NCBI GenBank assembly: GCA_003439945.1
Contig: QVRM01000998.1
Coordinates: 1 to 64,000, forward strand
Reading direction: 5' to 3'
DNA: 64,000 nt
DNA from: Dermanyssus gallinae
Taxonomy: Eukaryota > Arthropoda > Arachnida > Mesostigmata > Dermanyssidae
This document shows, one piece after another, positions 45,443 to 56,744 of this stretch. The notes beneath the pieces are model-generated. The model saw only the letters and a program-made list of their open reading frames with translations, had not been told where the DNA came from and did not search any database. The translations under genes and the position numbers were made by a program. Position 1 is the first letter of the stretch. The number at the start of each line of letters is the position of its first letter.

Positions 45443-45681
45443 AGGATTCGTTCAACCAACTTAAGGGTTTAGTGCAACTCGGCGAAAAAGTTATTTTGTC
45501 TTATCGAAAAGCAAATGTTGTATTAAAGATAATTTTCATTCTCTAATTATATTCTTTGCAATTCTTATATTTTGGCTTTCACGCTTAATCACCCACTTTC
45601 TAGAAGACATAAGAAAAAATGATTGATTTGTTTTTGCCGAATTGTATTAGATCCCAAGGTTTGTTAGACGTATTCTGAGTG

Positions 45682-45797
<116 letters not shown>

Positions 45798-46040
45798 ACT
45801 TGTAGAAATATCACAGTAAAACTGTGTTAGAGCACTTTTTGCTCGCGACACGCGTTGAGTACCCGAGATCAAAAGCACGGACAAGCGGAAATCAACAACG
45901 TGTTTTTTGCACCGCCGTCTACAAAGTATGCATAGCCGATCTGTTTAGCTGAACGGTGGACTTGAGCGCATCTGTACAGCAAACCCGAAATAGTTTGTGC
46001 TGGTCAATCGCAACGCATCAAAAACATCAAAAATGTATTT

Positions 46041-46325
46041 ATGATGTCAATATATTGTTTGAAAGAGATCAGTATTGGAAGATGCATCCATGCGTTGTTG
46101 AGCAACTTTCTCAAGTCCAGTCAGTTTTTTCGTGGCTATTATGACGGCTGGCAATCAATTGTCGTTTGTGACCTCGTCGTTGTTGGTATTGTTCTTTCCA
46201 AGCTTACCACTGCTATTGCTATAGTTGCTGTTGTGGTCGCTGTTATTGTTGTTGTTGTTTTGTTATTCTTAATGTTGCCCTGCTGTCAACATCGAGCTGG
46301 ATCGCGCTGCTTTAAGCTAGCCTGA
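46041..46325 (+). CDS. Candidate ORF, 94 aa, hydrophobic C-terminal helix
   Basis: An ATG-initiated frame of 94 codons begins MMSIYCLKEISIGRCIHALL. It contains a long hydrophobic segment (about residues 53-80, TTAIAIVAVVVAVIVVVVLL) and ends CCQHRAGSRCFKLA. The hydrophobic segment is largely coded by a GTT-rich low-complexity tract, so chance is a real alternative. No family is recognised. Confidence 0.15.
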   Translation: MMSIYCLKEISIGRCIHALLSNFLKSSQFFRGYYDGWQSIVVCDLVVVGIVLSKLTTAIAIVAVVVAVIVVVVLLFLMLPCCQHRAGSRCFKLA

Positions 46326-46329
46326 TAAT

Positions 46330-47036
46330 GGCTATGTAGGGAGAGAGTAAGAAAGACACCGAACTAGAGAGCGAGAGACGAACTCCGTCCGAAAACCGCC
46401 GGACTCGGGCGTGACAAATCAAACAGACCTAAATAGATAGCCCACTACTTTTGCCGTCATCGTTGTTGTGGTCGTCTGCCAGAACAGCTGGGCGGTATCG
46501 AGGCTACTTACGCCTCCCTCCAGCCCACACCCGTTCTCCTGCCGGACAGCTCTTTAAGTTCTTGCTCTAACTGTGTCCGATTCTTTGAGGCCTTTAACAA
46601 GGGAGGGTGACGGAAAGAAAGCGACAGTTCCCGTAGAAACTTGGGCACAATGAGACCGCGAAAGACAGAGAGAGAGAGAGTGGAAGAACTGTAGAGTGAA
46701 AGGAAAATGTGGGGAAAAAGTCGAGAGAGACCCTCATACAGGCTTATTGTGCAAAAACTCCCGAGGGCTTTTTACGACTGTATGTCGGCAGACATGTGGC
46801 CTTTCGTAATTTTGTCCGCCCCTCGAAAGTGCGCCGCCTGTGAGTGGGCACAGTGAGACGAAGAGCGGATGTGGGAAGCTCAGTGACGGCACGTCTAGCA
46901 GCCTCATCATTGCCCCACCGGCCTTCACGCTTTTCAGGGAAGTGGCTTAGGTTCCTTGAAAATCGGACCCTTGTTGACGCTGCAAAACGGTCGCATTGAC
47001 ACATCGGGTTCTCTAATGTATTTAGACATGTAATGT

Positions 47037-47040
<4 letters not shown>
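46330..47040. other. GC-rich block, purine tracts
   Basis: G+C-rich, with GA-rich tracts (46345-46378, 46665-46683). No coding frame is convincing. Confidence 0.4.

Positions 47041-47042
<2 letters not shown>

Positions 47043-47083
<41 letters not shown>
47043..47083. repeat. (TA)n microsatellite
   Basis: About 20 TA units, immediately left of the TIR element. Confidence 0.95.
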
Positions 47084-47085
<2 letters not shown>

Positions 47086-47087
<2 letters not shown>

Positions 47088-47582
47088 CAGGGTCTCCCAG
47101 AAAGATTTGAAAAGCGATATAGCGAATTGCAAAGTTTGTTAAAGTAAAGTTTGATACTAAAGTGATCGTCATGAAATGCGAATTTGCCTGAGTGTGTTAG
47201 TTTTGAGCGCTTAAATGGTCGTATAGTTACGATTTTGAGGTATTGATAAAGAACTAATGAAGAACTTCACTGATTGCGAATTCTCTTCTAAACGACCATA
47301 TCGAAACTTTTGGCCGGCATTATATAATCTTCAGAGGAAGCAAAATTTTCTTACTCACGAACACAACACTGTGCTTGGTTTCTGTATAGGAGGACAGGTT
47401 GTCTCGAAATTGCACATTTTGCGGCTCAATGTCGAGCAACAAGTGTTACCGATTTTAGTAATGTCACTCTCACTCCGAAACAAGACTTCTCTGAAACCAT
47501 GTTTCATTGAAAGATTTACTCTTGAAACGAGCTCTACAATTTCCTATATCGCTTTCCAAATCTTTCAGAAATGCCCTTCATA
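47086..47582. mobile_element. Mariner-like MITE with terminal inverted repeats
   Basis: The left end reads tacagggtctcccagaaaga, then tttgaaaagcgatatagcga. The right end carries the inverse (tcgctttccaaatctttcag) at 47549-47568, followed by a degenerate terminus. Similarity extends inward for about 60 bp. A 'TACAGGGT.TCCCAGAAA' terminus is typical of Tc1/mariner-type elements that insert at TA. The 142-codon frame inside (47257-47685) has no transposase motifs, so the element is non-autonomous. Confidence 0.7.
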
Positions 47583-47589
47583 TCCTCTT

Positions 47590-48423
47590 AGCAGATCGCT
47601 GCGTAGCCATTTCTCTGCTTTAAGAATAATGAACCACTGCGCGGTTGGCTGTTCTATGCTGGCTTCTAAGCGTGGGGTTGCATGATCGTCGTCCACGTTA
47701 TTGGAGTACTGGCCGTCTTTACTAGGCGAACTAACTCGATTAATCACCTCTCAAACAGACGTCATGGATCGTTTTTTGATCGCTCTGTGTATACACCCAC
47801 CCAATCGTTGCTATGGACAATCGACCAGTCCGTTGGACAGATCTTGTTGTCCTTGGGCCGGCCCTAAGTGTCCGGAAGGAAGGTCTCGCGTGTCGAGCAC
47901 CCGATCAGCCTGACGCGCAGAGCAGTTTCGGAGGAGGCACACTTAAATACCCTGTTGTTTGACTGTCCGGGTTGTCGGATGCGAGGTCAGGTGATGTATG
48001 CTAGCTGCATCAAAACATCTCACTGCGACCGCGTAGTGGGGTCACAAGTTAACTTTCCTATGTGCGGCCTTTATGGAGGCTGAGTTTTTTGTGCAGCATA
48101 GCATTTACTCGTTATAGCGGAGAAGACTGGACTTTGCCGTAATGATGAAATTCGCCCGGTTTTAGAAATATTTAATATACAATGCTGTTGCTGGTCCACC
48201 AAATGCAGAAAATCAGCTTTTTCGTTCACTATGCGCAGCCAGCTATTTAGTAAGTGTGTAATGTATCCGCGTGTTTTGTTCTAGCAGACTAATTTCTCAG
48301 TAAATGTGACAATCCAAAAAAACGCACTGGAAAACGCTGCAGCCGCGAAAAGCAAGAAAGAGACAAGCATCAATTTTTCCGCTCTGATGGTATGGTACAT
48401 TTACATTTTGAGCAAGCTGAACC
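47590..48423. other. Noncoding, nothing firm
   Basis: No supported gene. A patch at 47930-48000 translates to SEEAHLNTLLFDCPGC, vaguely like the zinc-knuckle end of non-LTR reverse transcriptases, without flanking support. Confidence 0.45.
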
Positions 48424-48433
48424 TATTAATCGA

Positions 48434-48605
48434 GCCCGGTGGCGTGGTGCATTCGCCTGCGTCTAGCGACCGGGGAAGACACATAGGTGCGCGGGTTCGA
48501 GCCCCACCGTTGCACAGTTGTAATAATGGGGGTCCGTCTATGAAGCAATGCGAAAATCAGTCCCGTGGACGTGAAATCTTGGCTGAGGGTCAGCCCGAAA
48601 GTTTT
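48434..48605 (+). repeat. SINE-B, full short form with target duplication
   Basis: 172 bp: head gcccggtggcgtggtgcatt with A box, B box gcgggttcgagccccac, then the body and the tail ggctgagggtcagcccgaaa with a terminal T run. It is flanked by tattaatcga at 48424-48433 and 48606-48615. It is the best reference copy for the family. Confidence 0.92.
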
Positions 48606-48619
48606 TATTAATCGATTTA

Positions 48620-49050
48620 TTTTATTTTATTATTGATAATCCATTCTACAAATTGCCATTGATTAGGGCTTAAAAATAGTACTAGCCTCAGTAGTCGTAC
48701 TTGCCGGGTACTCCGAGTTTAAACTCAAGCAGTAAGATTGCATGTATATGCTCACGAAAGAGGATTTTGAATACGCACAAACTCTCTTCTAACCAAGTAT
48801 TTCGATCTCTTGGCAGGCTCGCATTGCCACCAACTACTCGAGCGCCATCTGAAAAACGGGAAAAACTTTCGTCTTCCACCTGGATATACCTGGATTGGCA
48901 GATTTTGGAACATTTCCACGCCGTAGAGACTCAATTGAGAATCGAATACCCTGGAATATAAAGCCATCTTTGCTGGACTTTGGGCGGAACATCCCCGGTG
49001 TGAGCAATTGGCGAGCACAAGCATGTCTACGTGCTTATTACATGCATGGA
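48620..49050. other. Noncoding, nothing recognised
   Basis: No supported gene. Confidence 0.5.
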
Positions 49051-49054
49051 TCCG

Positions 49055-49056
<2 letters not shown>

Positions 49057-49086
<30 letters not shown>
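49057..49086. repeat. (TA)n microsatellite
   Basis: About 15 TA units. Confidence 0.95.
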
Positions 49087-49359
49087 TGATGAACGTTACG
49101 TTGAAATCTATATTGGTGCACGTGCACTTATTATGTATATGCTGGTAAAAGTAACCAGGAATGCTAGAAGTACCTCTATCGCACATTTGACACTTTGGCC
49201 CCCGGATACGCAGAGACCTTGAATCATCCGCATCAGTGCTGCAAAGCACCCGTAGAACAAGCATTTGAAAATAGGTGCGGCTATAGGACCGGGAGAAAAA
49301 TTACTATGAAGGAAAATCGCGTGTTTATACCCTTCTAGTAATTGTTTGTTTTTCTTAGA

Positions 49360-49611
49360 CTTTTTCAACGTGCCGCTGGCTATACGCCGTATTTATTCGT
49401 AGTTGGTTGGTCGTGCTGGGAACATCAGAGTTCTTTTGTTTTACTGCTGATTTGCGCGTGCGTCGTTGTGTGTGCCCTGCCAGGCTCACAGCTAGCTGGC
49501 TTTATACCTCGCCCGTACTACCGCGTTAGAAACGGTTCTCGAAGGCCAAAAATGAGACGCATGGTCTTCCTTCTCTTAGAGGCGTGCCTAGATAGAGGCT
49601 CGAAACAATGA
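49360..49611 (+). CDS. Candidate exon, signal-peptide-like segment plus basic region
   Basis: A strong acceptor (attgtttgtttttcttag) ends at 49359. The frame entered one base later is open for 83 codons to a TGA at 49611. It has no early ATG. A hydrophobic stretch (SFVLLLICACVVVCALPGSQ) looks like a signal peptide core. It is followed by a short Pro/Tyr/Arg-rich region and a dibasic site (YYRVRNGSRRPKMRR), the layout of a secreted peptide precursor. There is no amidation glycine before the dibasic pair and no match to a named neuropeptide, so this reading is speculative. Confidence 0.2.
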   Translation, partial: LFQRAAGYTPYLFVVGWSCWEHQSSFVLLLICACVVVCALPGSQLAGFIPRPYYRVRNGSRRPKMRRMVFLLLEACLDRGSKQ

Positions 49612-49644
49612 AACAACCGAAACCCGTCGGGAATTTTACTGCTT

Positions 49645-49926
49645 TTATTGCTTTCGAACAGCTTGCAGTTTGAGCGGGTTGTCGTCGGCAGTGGCACGAA
49701 GATAGCCGACAGGTCGACAATGATTTAATAATAACCACCAATACAACAGCCCCACCAATACAAACGACAATAACAACAAATACAATAATAGAGCTGTTGC
49801 CATCTTAAAGCCGCGGCGGTAACACAAATGATTCGACAAGAACGCTACCTGCAAGGAGAATGATGGTAACTTCGTCGTTAGTAACAATAACAACGCGGAT
49901 GTTATGGTCAAGTTGTTTATGGCCAT
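49645..49926 (-). CDS. Candidate ORF, 93 aa, two hydrophobic segments
   Basis: An ATG-initiated frame of 93 codons has a signal-like N-terminus (MAINNLTITSALLLLLTTKL) and a second strongly hydrophobic helix (ATALLLYLLLLSFVLVGLLY). A hydrophilic, basic C-terminus follows (ATADDNPLKLQAVRKQ). An internal acceptor-like site (catcattctccttgcag, ending near 49848) would give a shorter product starting at the internal ATG (MATALLL). AATAAA at 49649-49644 overlaps the stop codon. The Leu-rich parts come from CAA/AAT-rich DNA on the other strand, so chance cannot be excluded. No family is recognised. Confidence 0.25.
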   Translation of the reverse strand: MAINNLTITSALLLLLTTKLPSFSLQVAFLSNHLCYRRGFKMATALLLYLLLLSFVLVGLLYWWLLLNHCRPVGYLRATADDNPLKLQAVRKQ

Positions 49927-49929
49927 ATG

Positions 49930-50940
49930 ATGATGGCTCCCTGCTAAGAGGTAACCAGTAATCGCACATCTTCACTGTCAGCAGCAGTTTTGCGTGAAAC
50001 GATAAACATTAAAGCAAACGAATGAGAGAGAGACAGAGAGGAAAAACTCAACGTTAACAACAAAATATCATATCCATGACAGTAGTGGGGAAAAGCAACG
50101 GCAGTATCCTGAACGCCCAAGACGTGGCCGTGGAGTAAACACCTGCCGAAGGGCACAAACGTGCAGCAAAGCCAGACGTGTAACGTTGTGATCGCTGCCG
50201 ATCATCAAATTCACGTCGTCGTCATCATCATCGTTGTACGTTGGTACAAGGTACTGCTTGGTGCAAGCGTCCCCCCGTGCTGGTTGGATGTAAGCTAAGT
50301 TCCTCTAGGTGATACCTTCTAATCTCGTTGTCGCTTGAACGAGCAACTGAGTTTTTTGTTTGAGTCGCTGGCTGGCTGACTCGCTACTGAAGAAGGACTA
50401 CGCACAGCGACAATCTACAAACACTTGATAAAGTTTTCACACCGGGTCGAAAATCGACCCAAGCCACCGCTGCTCTCAATGCAACTAGTTGCTATAATTG
50501 TTTCCCTATATTGTTGTTGTTGTTGTCGCTGCCGTGACGCCGCCTTCTCTTCGATCTACCTTTTTATTTGTATGTCGGACGTCAAGATCGAGTGCAATTT
50601 GGGTACGACATTCTAGCGACGTCTAATCTAGCAAAAACGCGACGACAAAATCTAGACAACCATCGGCAGAAGGCTAAAGAAATATGTATTTACACATCAT
50701 GTGCCCCGTAACATAAGCCGGCGAAATAATCTAAAAATACTTTAGCCCTCTACTACCCATACTAGAACCCACGTTCGCTAGGATGGCCGATCTATCTTAA
50801 AGCGGTAAACCTCCATGATTGCGCCTTAACCAACAAAATGTCAACCCTGTTCCTGAAGAGTCCAAAGTTAGAGTCATTTTGTTATTATAACATTGGAATA
50901 TAAATACCTTCCATGCTGTTCATTTACTCTCCTTTCCCGT
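49930..50940. other. Noncoding, nothing recognised
   Basis: No supported gene. Short GTC/ATC-type trinucleotide runs near 50212-50235. Confidence 0.5.
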
Positions 50941-50944
50941 CCAG

Positions 50945-51006
50945 GCCGCAACAACGACTCCCGTGTCCTGGAATGTGTCGACATTCCTTACGAGCAGGCG
51001 ATTTAA
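50945..51006 (+). CDS. Candidate terminal exon with poly(A) signal
   Basis: An excellent acceptor (tttactctcctttcccgtccag, ending 50944) is followed by 20 codons in one frame (RNNDSRVLECVDIPYEQAI) and a TAA. AATAAA lies 200 bp downstream at 51207-51212. This is the layout of a last exon with a short 3' UTR. An alternative ATG frame (50913-51311) reads through the same region but ends inside a TA array, which argues against it. Upstream exons were not identified. Confidence 0.22.
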
Positions 51007-51230
51007 TTTGCTGGGTTTGTTGTTTAAATCATGTTTCATGTCTGCCCCCGCCTCCTAGTGCGGATGCCATTCCGTCGTGTCCATTTGTTTCTTCTCTTCT
51101 CGAGCCACCCCGTTGCTCAAACGTTAGGCTCTTGAAGTTCACACTTTTCACTGGAAGTCAGTACAAGCGAGTTCATGTTCTCACGCTTCTAATTAACAGA
51201 TGTGGTAATAAAAAAAACAGCAACAACCAC

Positions 51231-51257
51231 TATATATATATATATATATATATATAT
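51231..51257. repeat. (TA)n microsatellite
   Basis: About 13 TA units. Confidence 0.95.
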
Positions 51258-51259
51258 GC

Positions 51260-52425
51260 GTGTGTGCGTAACATCTGCAAAACAATAGCGTCGTTAAGAA
51301 CATATTATTGACGCATTTCCATTGCTAAAACTAAATATTATTAGATCGGCATATTTCCATGAATAAAACTTCTGCACGACCTATTTACCTCCGGGGTCGA
51401 ACCTATAAGAGCCTATAAAGGTGTTTGGCGACGCACTGTTAGAAGTGCAATATAGAATTATCTCGCAAGATACAGTTCCATTCGCGAACTTATGGTTTGT
51501 CAGTTTTGACCAAGTCAGTGTACATTGCTTTTGCTTTCAAAAGCAAAATTAAATATGCCTACTTTATTTCGCCTCTTTGGCAAGACAATGGCATCACGTA
51601 CCAGACATGTGGCATCATCGAGCCTTAAGGCCGTCCTTGAGTTTTAGCCCGGGTTTGTGGATTACGTGCTTCGCTGTTGTTTTGCTGCGCAGTAAGAGAG
51701 AGAGACCTTACTTACAACTGCCTTGACCAAAGCGAGTCGCGTGGCCCTTCTTTAGCTCCGGACAGCTTAGAAGGCCAAGGCCGTTCTTTTCTACTTCTAC
51801 GCTACGTAAGATTTGCAGACTCGGACTCCTATTGCAAACGCCGTTACAATGCGGAACAAATGGTTTTCTTACCTTGACGTATAGTTGCAAGGAATGCACA
51901 ACCTTAAGGCAATTACCGCTAAGAGTGTCGCAAGAGACTACATAAGTAAAGCTTCTCCGAGGCGATTCAAGACGTTCGAGAAGCGCATGAACAATGACGC
52001 GACATATTTGTCACTAGACGCGTTAATACAATCTCTACTGTGGCGGCTGACCGCACTGCAGTTGTAGTATATTAACAATAATTGCAATAATAATACTAAT
52101 AGTAATAATCTCCCTTCTATCTGCTGACTTGTTCATTCAAAGAACAACTTTGTTTCCTTTTTTTTGTCGGGAAAACTTTTGGAGTACACAATGCACATGC
52201 GTTACTGGCAGCCTGCGTGACTAGTGTAGAACTCACAAGCCCACTAAACCTGAATTCCTCCCAACCCTTCCAGTCTCGGTAAACTTTGCATTTTTTTCGA
52301 AGCCGTGGCAGAGGCGTCCCTGCCATTTAGCTTTGATTCAGCTAGGTATTCGCCTATGTCTCTGCATATTTACATGCATCCAGATAAGGGGGCATATGCC
52401 AATATATAGATCGTCCTGAAGGGGT
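51260..52425. other. Noncoding, nothing firm
   Basis: Two adjacent protein-like frames (51677-51877 and 51885-52067) are short and lack signals. Confidence 0.45.
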
Positions 52426-52429
52426 GCGT

Positions 52430-53650
52430 CAAAAGCTTAAAGACTTGCTACACTTTCCCTTTCACCTCCTTCGGCTTCTCGTCTCGACCACTTTTTCCGC
52501 GTGAGGCTGCTGCGTGAACCTCTCATTCCAACCGGTTACCTTGGCCGTCTTGAGCGTCAAAATGGCGTCGAGCAGGTTTGTCGCCTCCTCTCATGCTACC
52601 GTCGTCATATATAGCTAACCACCTCCTTGATGGGGCGGCTTCTTACGGCCGTGAAGCCCATGCACATTGCTTCCCAAAGAGACTTGCAGTGTAGGACAGT
52701 GTGTTCCACGCCGTGCGTCTCCCCAGTTTCGCTCAGCACACAGGTGTCACTGGTGGCCTTCTTTATCTTAACCATGTAGCTCTGGAACTGACTGTGACAG
52801 GCCAGAAACTGAGTTGTATAGTAGGTCAACTCTCATGTCGACACTCATTCCAATTTTTGAAGTCCGATATCAGACTCTTGGGTTAGTTCCCTCTCGTCAC
52901 CCCGGGTATAACCTGCACCCATTCCTTCTGCCAGACCGCGATTGTGGCACTTCTGGCTCTGGCGAGGTCCAGATTTTACTCTAGATATATCTTGCTTCTT
53001 TCTCCCGCCAATAGGTTCCATGACAGCATATTAACCAAGACCAAGAAGGCTTCGGTCGAGATCGTCCGGTCAACCCTTATTGCTAGTGTCCGTTGGGCCG
53101 GCCTTAGTGCTCTCCTTTGTTTGTTCTCCGCTGTGCCATGTCCACCCAGACGGGCGTCGCGTAGAAAACCGATGAAGCGAAGCTAGTCGGTTTCCCACTG
53201 TTACGCCCATGTTTTACATAGAAGTACAACGCGGCTGACGCTCCTGTTCCTAATAGTCCCAGTGCCCAATAACGCTCCCGGTGATAGCCGTAATGGCAAA
53301 ACACAGCTTTGCGAAGCAGCAAGGATTGCGAGCAAGACAACAGTCAGGCAGCATTGCCTGATACCATCGAGAGTATCACGAGACCTGCCATTTGCCATCT
53401 TGCTTGTCGTTGCGGCGTCAAGCCTACTTCTGGTTGACTTTGCAATAAGAGACACATAACGCTGAAGGTGTTTTCGACAACATAATCTATCATTTTTTAA
53501 ATACCCCGAGCACGCCAAGAAACAAGGCCGTTACATGAACGTCGTCGATGTTCTGAAGAGGCAAGGCTGCATCCTCTACGGTTCTCACCTAGTTTAAGTT
53601 TGTCTGCACCGAAGCATGCCCCATGACAGTGGTATGGCGCGTGAAATTGT
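52430..53650 (-). pseudogene. Non-LTR retrotransposon reverse transcriptase relic (Jockey/R1-like)
   Basis: The C-terminal third of a LINE reverse transcriptase is readable on the minus strand in broken frames. In order: a YLK.DRLCCRKHLQRYVSLI segment (thumb start, about 53500), FYATPVWVDM (53160), then LRPAQRTLAIRVDRTISTEA (53107 downward) and LVLVNMLSWNLLAGERSKIY. These match the usual 'Q r..laiRv...yRTvSteA..vlag..P..l...er'. Downstream come a TQFLACHSQFQSYM block (52811) and a zinc-knuckle-like C...H....C (52742-52686), in which the second Cys is Ser. At least three frameshifts and several stops are present. The FADD catalytic core, endonuclease and ORF1 were not found. It is dead and 5'-truncated or eroded. 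Confidence 0.85.
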
Positions 53651-53706
53651 GAGTCGTCTAAAATCTCTAAAAGCTACCAAATTGGCATTTGCGTCGTGCA
53701 GCAAGC

Positions 53707-53709
<3 letters not shown>

Positions 53710-53740
<31 letters not shown>
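53710..53740. repeat. (TA)n microsatellite
   Basis: About 15 TA units. Confidence 0.95.
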
Positions 53741-53742
<2 letters not shown>

Positions 53743-53744
53743 AT

Positions 53745-54875
53745 TCAACAATCAATCAACTTAGCGATTTTCCTGTTGTCACCCGAGCATTACCACGGTC
53801 GTGTTGACTACCGCGTTCTCAAAGATCTCATACGCAATGATCAGATTTATAGGCACTACCACGTACGATCAAGCAGCCTACAAAGTCACGGTTCCATTCA
53901 ACCGCCTGAGATTGCCAGTGTGGCAGTCGTTAACAACTCAATTGTTTGGCGAACAGCTCGCCTAGCCCGCGAATGCGAGTAATTCATTTCTCTTGTTCAA
54001 CCCCTATTTAAACAAGCGAGATATTCGTATTGTATTGTAGAATGTGTGAGGCTTTCGTAAAAGTCTACGTTGCCACTTGATGACGAAACACTCAGATGTA
54101 CGTTGCATTATAAGCTAATTCAAAACTGGATCTGTTCTGGAACTCACCGATCCTTCCATTCACTACCTAGTTGGTAATTGTAGAGCGTTTTATAACAAGA
54201 ACGGTAGACCATGAAGGCACCAACTATCCCTAACAAAATTAGAATAACGTTACAATAAAGATTAATAGCCAGCCTGCATATGTTAGCTTGAATGTGGCGT
54301 TGGACTAAAATGAGCGTCTTCTTCGAACTAAGCTTAAACTTATATATGTCTGGACAATATGCCGAGCCGTACACCTTCTGGTATCCTGGACGGCCCGCCC
54401 GCTATATAACATTACGGTATTGTCGGGTAACGGCGTACGATGAGGAACCCTTAGGCTCTATGTTTCAGGCGCAAGGCTATCCTGCCCACCGGTTCAATTA
54501 CGGAGCACCTGTAAAGCCGTGAAACAAGTCTACTAACAACGACCACAAAAGGTGCTGCTAAGGACTTACCCGGTGCCCCGCAGAGAACACAAAGTTCGGA
54601 GAAGATATTTACACAAAAACTAAAGAGCCGCAGCGGCAGGTTGGAGAGAAGAAACATTCCAAGGATTAAACTTAAATTAATTCAACCACAGCCTGTGCTA
54701 CAACGTATTTGGGAGTTTTCGAATAGCGAAGATAGAAAAGGCGTATATATGTAAATAGCGACCCGTTCAAGTATTTGCCTTGTCTGTACGAGAGACACAC
54801 GTACGTGCAGACACCAGATAAATCGTTCTCAAAACAAGAACTACCAAATATCATACATTCTGACGTCCAGCCTGC
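53745..54875. other. Noncoding, nothing recognised
   Basis: No supported gene. A Tyr/Pro-rich frame at 54292-54522 has no signals. Confidence 0.5.
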
Positions 54876-54879
54876 AATT

Positions 54880-55640
54880 GGAATTGGTAACAGCCATAGC
54901 AACTGCACCGAGGAAACCAATCCTGACGACAAACTCGTCGGGTGTCGTGCGCCGACAGAGCGCCACTGCAAGCGCAAAATCTCAAGCGCCGGCCGGCATC
55001 AGTGCTGGCGGGCGTCCCGTTCGCTATCGTACGTCCGTTGCAGTGCAAGTGAAACAGGCACTTGCTGTTGAAGTAGTTGGTGGCGCCGTTTCTTCAGCGC
55101 TCCCATTTCGTTCAGTGGTCGTCTGTTTACCTCTCGGTGATCCCGCCTGTCGGTGGGCTTTTCTTGCTCCTTTCTGTGTCGACCCTTCGTCGTCCCCGTC
55201 GTCGTCGTGGTCCTTGCGGTGGAAAGCAGGCGGCTCATCCCTTCCTGGCCGGATTCCTGTCGTCGCCTGTTTACTCGGAGCGAACGCGAGGGCAAACGGA
55301 TAGACTGACAAAGGACCGGTCGACAACCTAACCTTGCGCTGCTGTGGGGTGTGGTGGAGGTGATTGTAGAGCAGTTGCCCTTCGGGGGTCTCAGCCCCTG
55401 CACCAGCAGCAGCCACAACAGAAATAGCAGAAGCTGCAGCAACAGCAGAAGGAGCAAAAACAGCAGCAGCAGCAGAACAAGGATTAGATTAAGACGCGTC
55501 TCGTCCACCCCGCGGTTCGGCCGTTGTCGCCGACCGACGACCTCACATCTCGAAAAACGTGCGATAGCAACGAATTGTAGAGATCGTACACTCGTCTGAG
55601 GACACACGCGCGCACGTCGTTTATACACAGCAAGCTTTAC
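54880..55640. other. GC-rich block with CAG repeats
   Basis: G+C- and CpG-rich, with imperfect CAG runs at 55402-55475. Long frames occur on both strands (up to 209 codons on the minus strand), but the longest contains a leucine run coded by the CTG side of the repeat and has no domain. A TATA-like tgtataaac lies on the minus strand near 55630. It may be a promoter or 5' exon, direction unknown. Confidence 0.35.
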
Positions 55641-55644
55641 AGAG

Positions 55645-56690
55645 GGGTATTTGGACGTATAGTTGTGTTTGTGTGTGTGTGTTTATTTCTAATCGTTGAG
55701 TCCGTTTTCATCCTCGTTATCCTTAGCCAGGTTCTTATAGAGGCGAAAGACGCATACTGTCATCATTATCATCATCGTAACCGCTGTTTCTGTTATTCAA
55801 CAAATGGGTTTTGCGTCAAATTAAAGAGGATTGATGTGATCATATAAATCTGTAAAATGCATCACGCGGAATCATGTGTTGCATGTTACAATACAATACA
55901 GTATCACGGTTGTAGTCGTCGTTGTTGTTGTTGTTGTTGTTGTCGTAGCCCCGTTCTAAAAAACGAGACATTGCCATGACAACTCTAACGTTGTCCCACG
56001 TGAGTTTGAACTTGGCTGTGATTAGATTCGTTATTCACCGTTGGCCTGGTGGATCCGGTTAGTGGCATTGTCTTGCTGCTGCATGCTTCTGATGGAAAAA
56101 GTGCATATAAGTCCATTATGGTCTGGATAAAAGTGAAGCAGAACGAGGTAATGGCATATAGTATTATCGGGCTTTTTTTAATACAGAAGGGGGAAATGCT
56201 TTTAAGCACGTTGTGTAGGACTACACGCCGGCTGGTAGCTCGATGACTACCAAAGCCTTTGTATAACCTGCTAAAACCCTCATACTACAAGTATTCTCGG
56301 ACTAACCATCACTTAAGACAAGTGGGTTCAATAGTGCCTAGAAATTCCTCCTGGTCAATCTTGAGCTAATGGCCACAGCCGCCTCCTCGAAACGAGTGAA
56401 ATGGGCAAGCAACAAAACTGAATTATTAAAAAAAGTGAAGAGAAAACGTTAAAAAGTAGTAGCTGTTTGCAGTACATTGTTGTTGCTCCAGGTATCAGTG
56501 TCGTTACAGTTTTTACTCATTCTGCCACAGATCCAGCTTAGCTTGATTCCATAAAGGGACTAAAAAACGACGTAAAGCACAGAAAAGGAGGTATGTCAAA
56601 CTCTAATTTGACGCCCAAGTTAGTTCCTAGTTTGATATGTTCCAATTATCTTTCACAAATGCAATTCTGATAGAGCTATTCTCAATAGTA
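55645..56690. other. Noncoding; (GT)n and (TTG)n runs
   Basis: A (GT)n run lies at 55665-55682 and a (TTG)n run at 55919-55943. A protein-like frame at 56049-56246 has no ATG or signals. Confidence 0.5.
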
Positions 56691-56741
56691 GTAATTTATA
56701 TATATATATATATATATTAAATATATATATAAATTTATCTC
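56690..56741. repeat. Palindromic (TA)n array
   Basis: aatttatatatat... is mirrored by ...tatatataaatt, so the array is a self-complementary unit. Confidence 0.8.
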
Positions 56742-56744
56742 AGA

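Noticed and set aside
47257..47685. 142-codon open frame
   Set aside because: It lies across the right half of the TIR element and has no transposase motifs.
47868..48083. SEEAHLNTLLFDCPGC, resembling a non-LTR RT zinc-knuckle end
   Set aside because: The flanking frames contain no RT motifs and the cysteine spacing is not conserved.
54999..55628. 209-codon minus-strand frame
   Set aside because: Its length comes from a CAG/CTG low-complexity run and CpG-rich DNA with few stops. No domain is seen.
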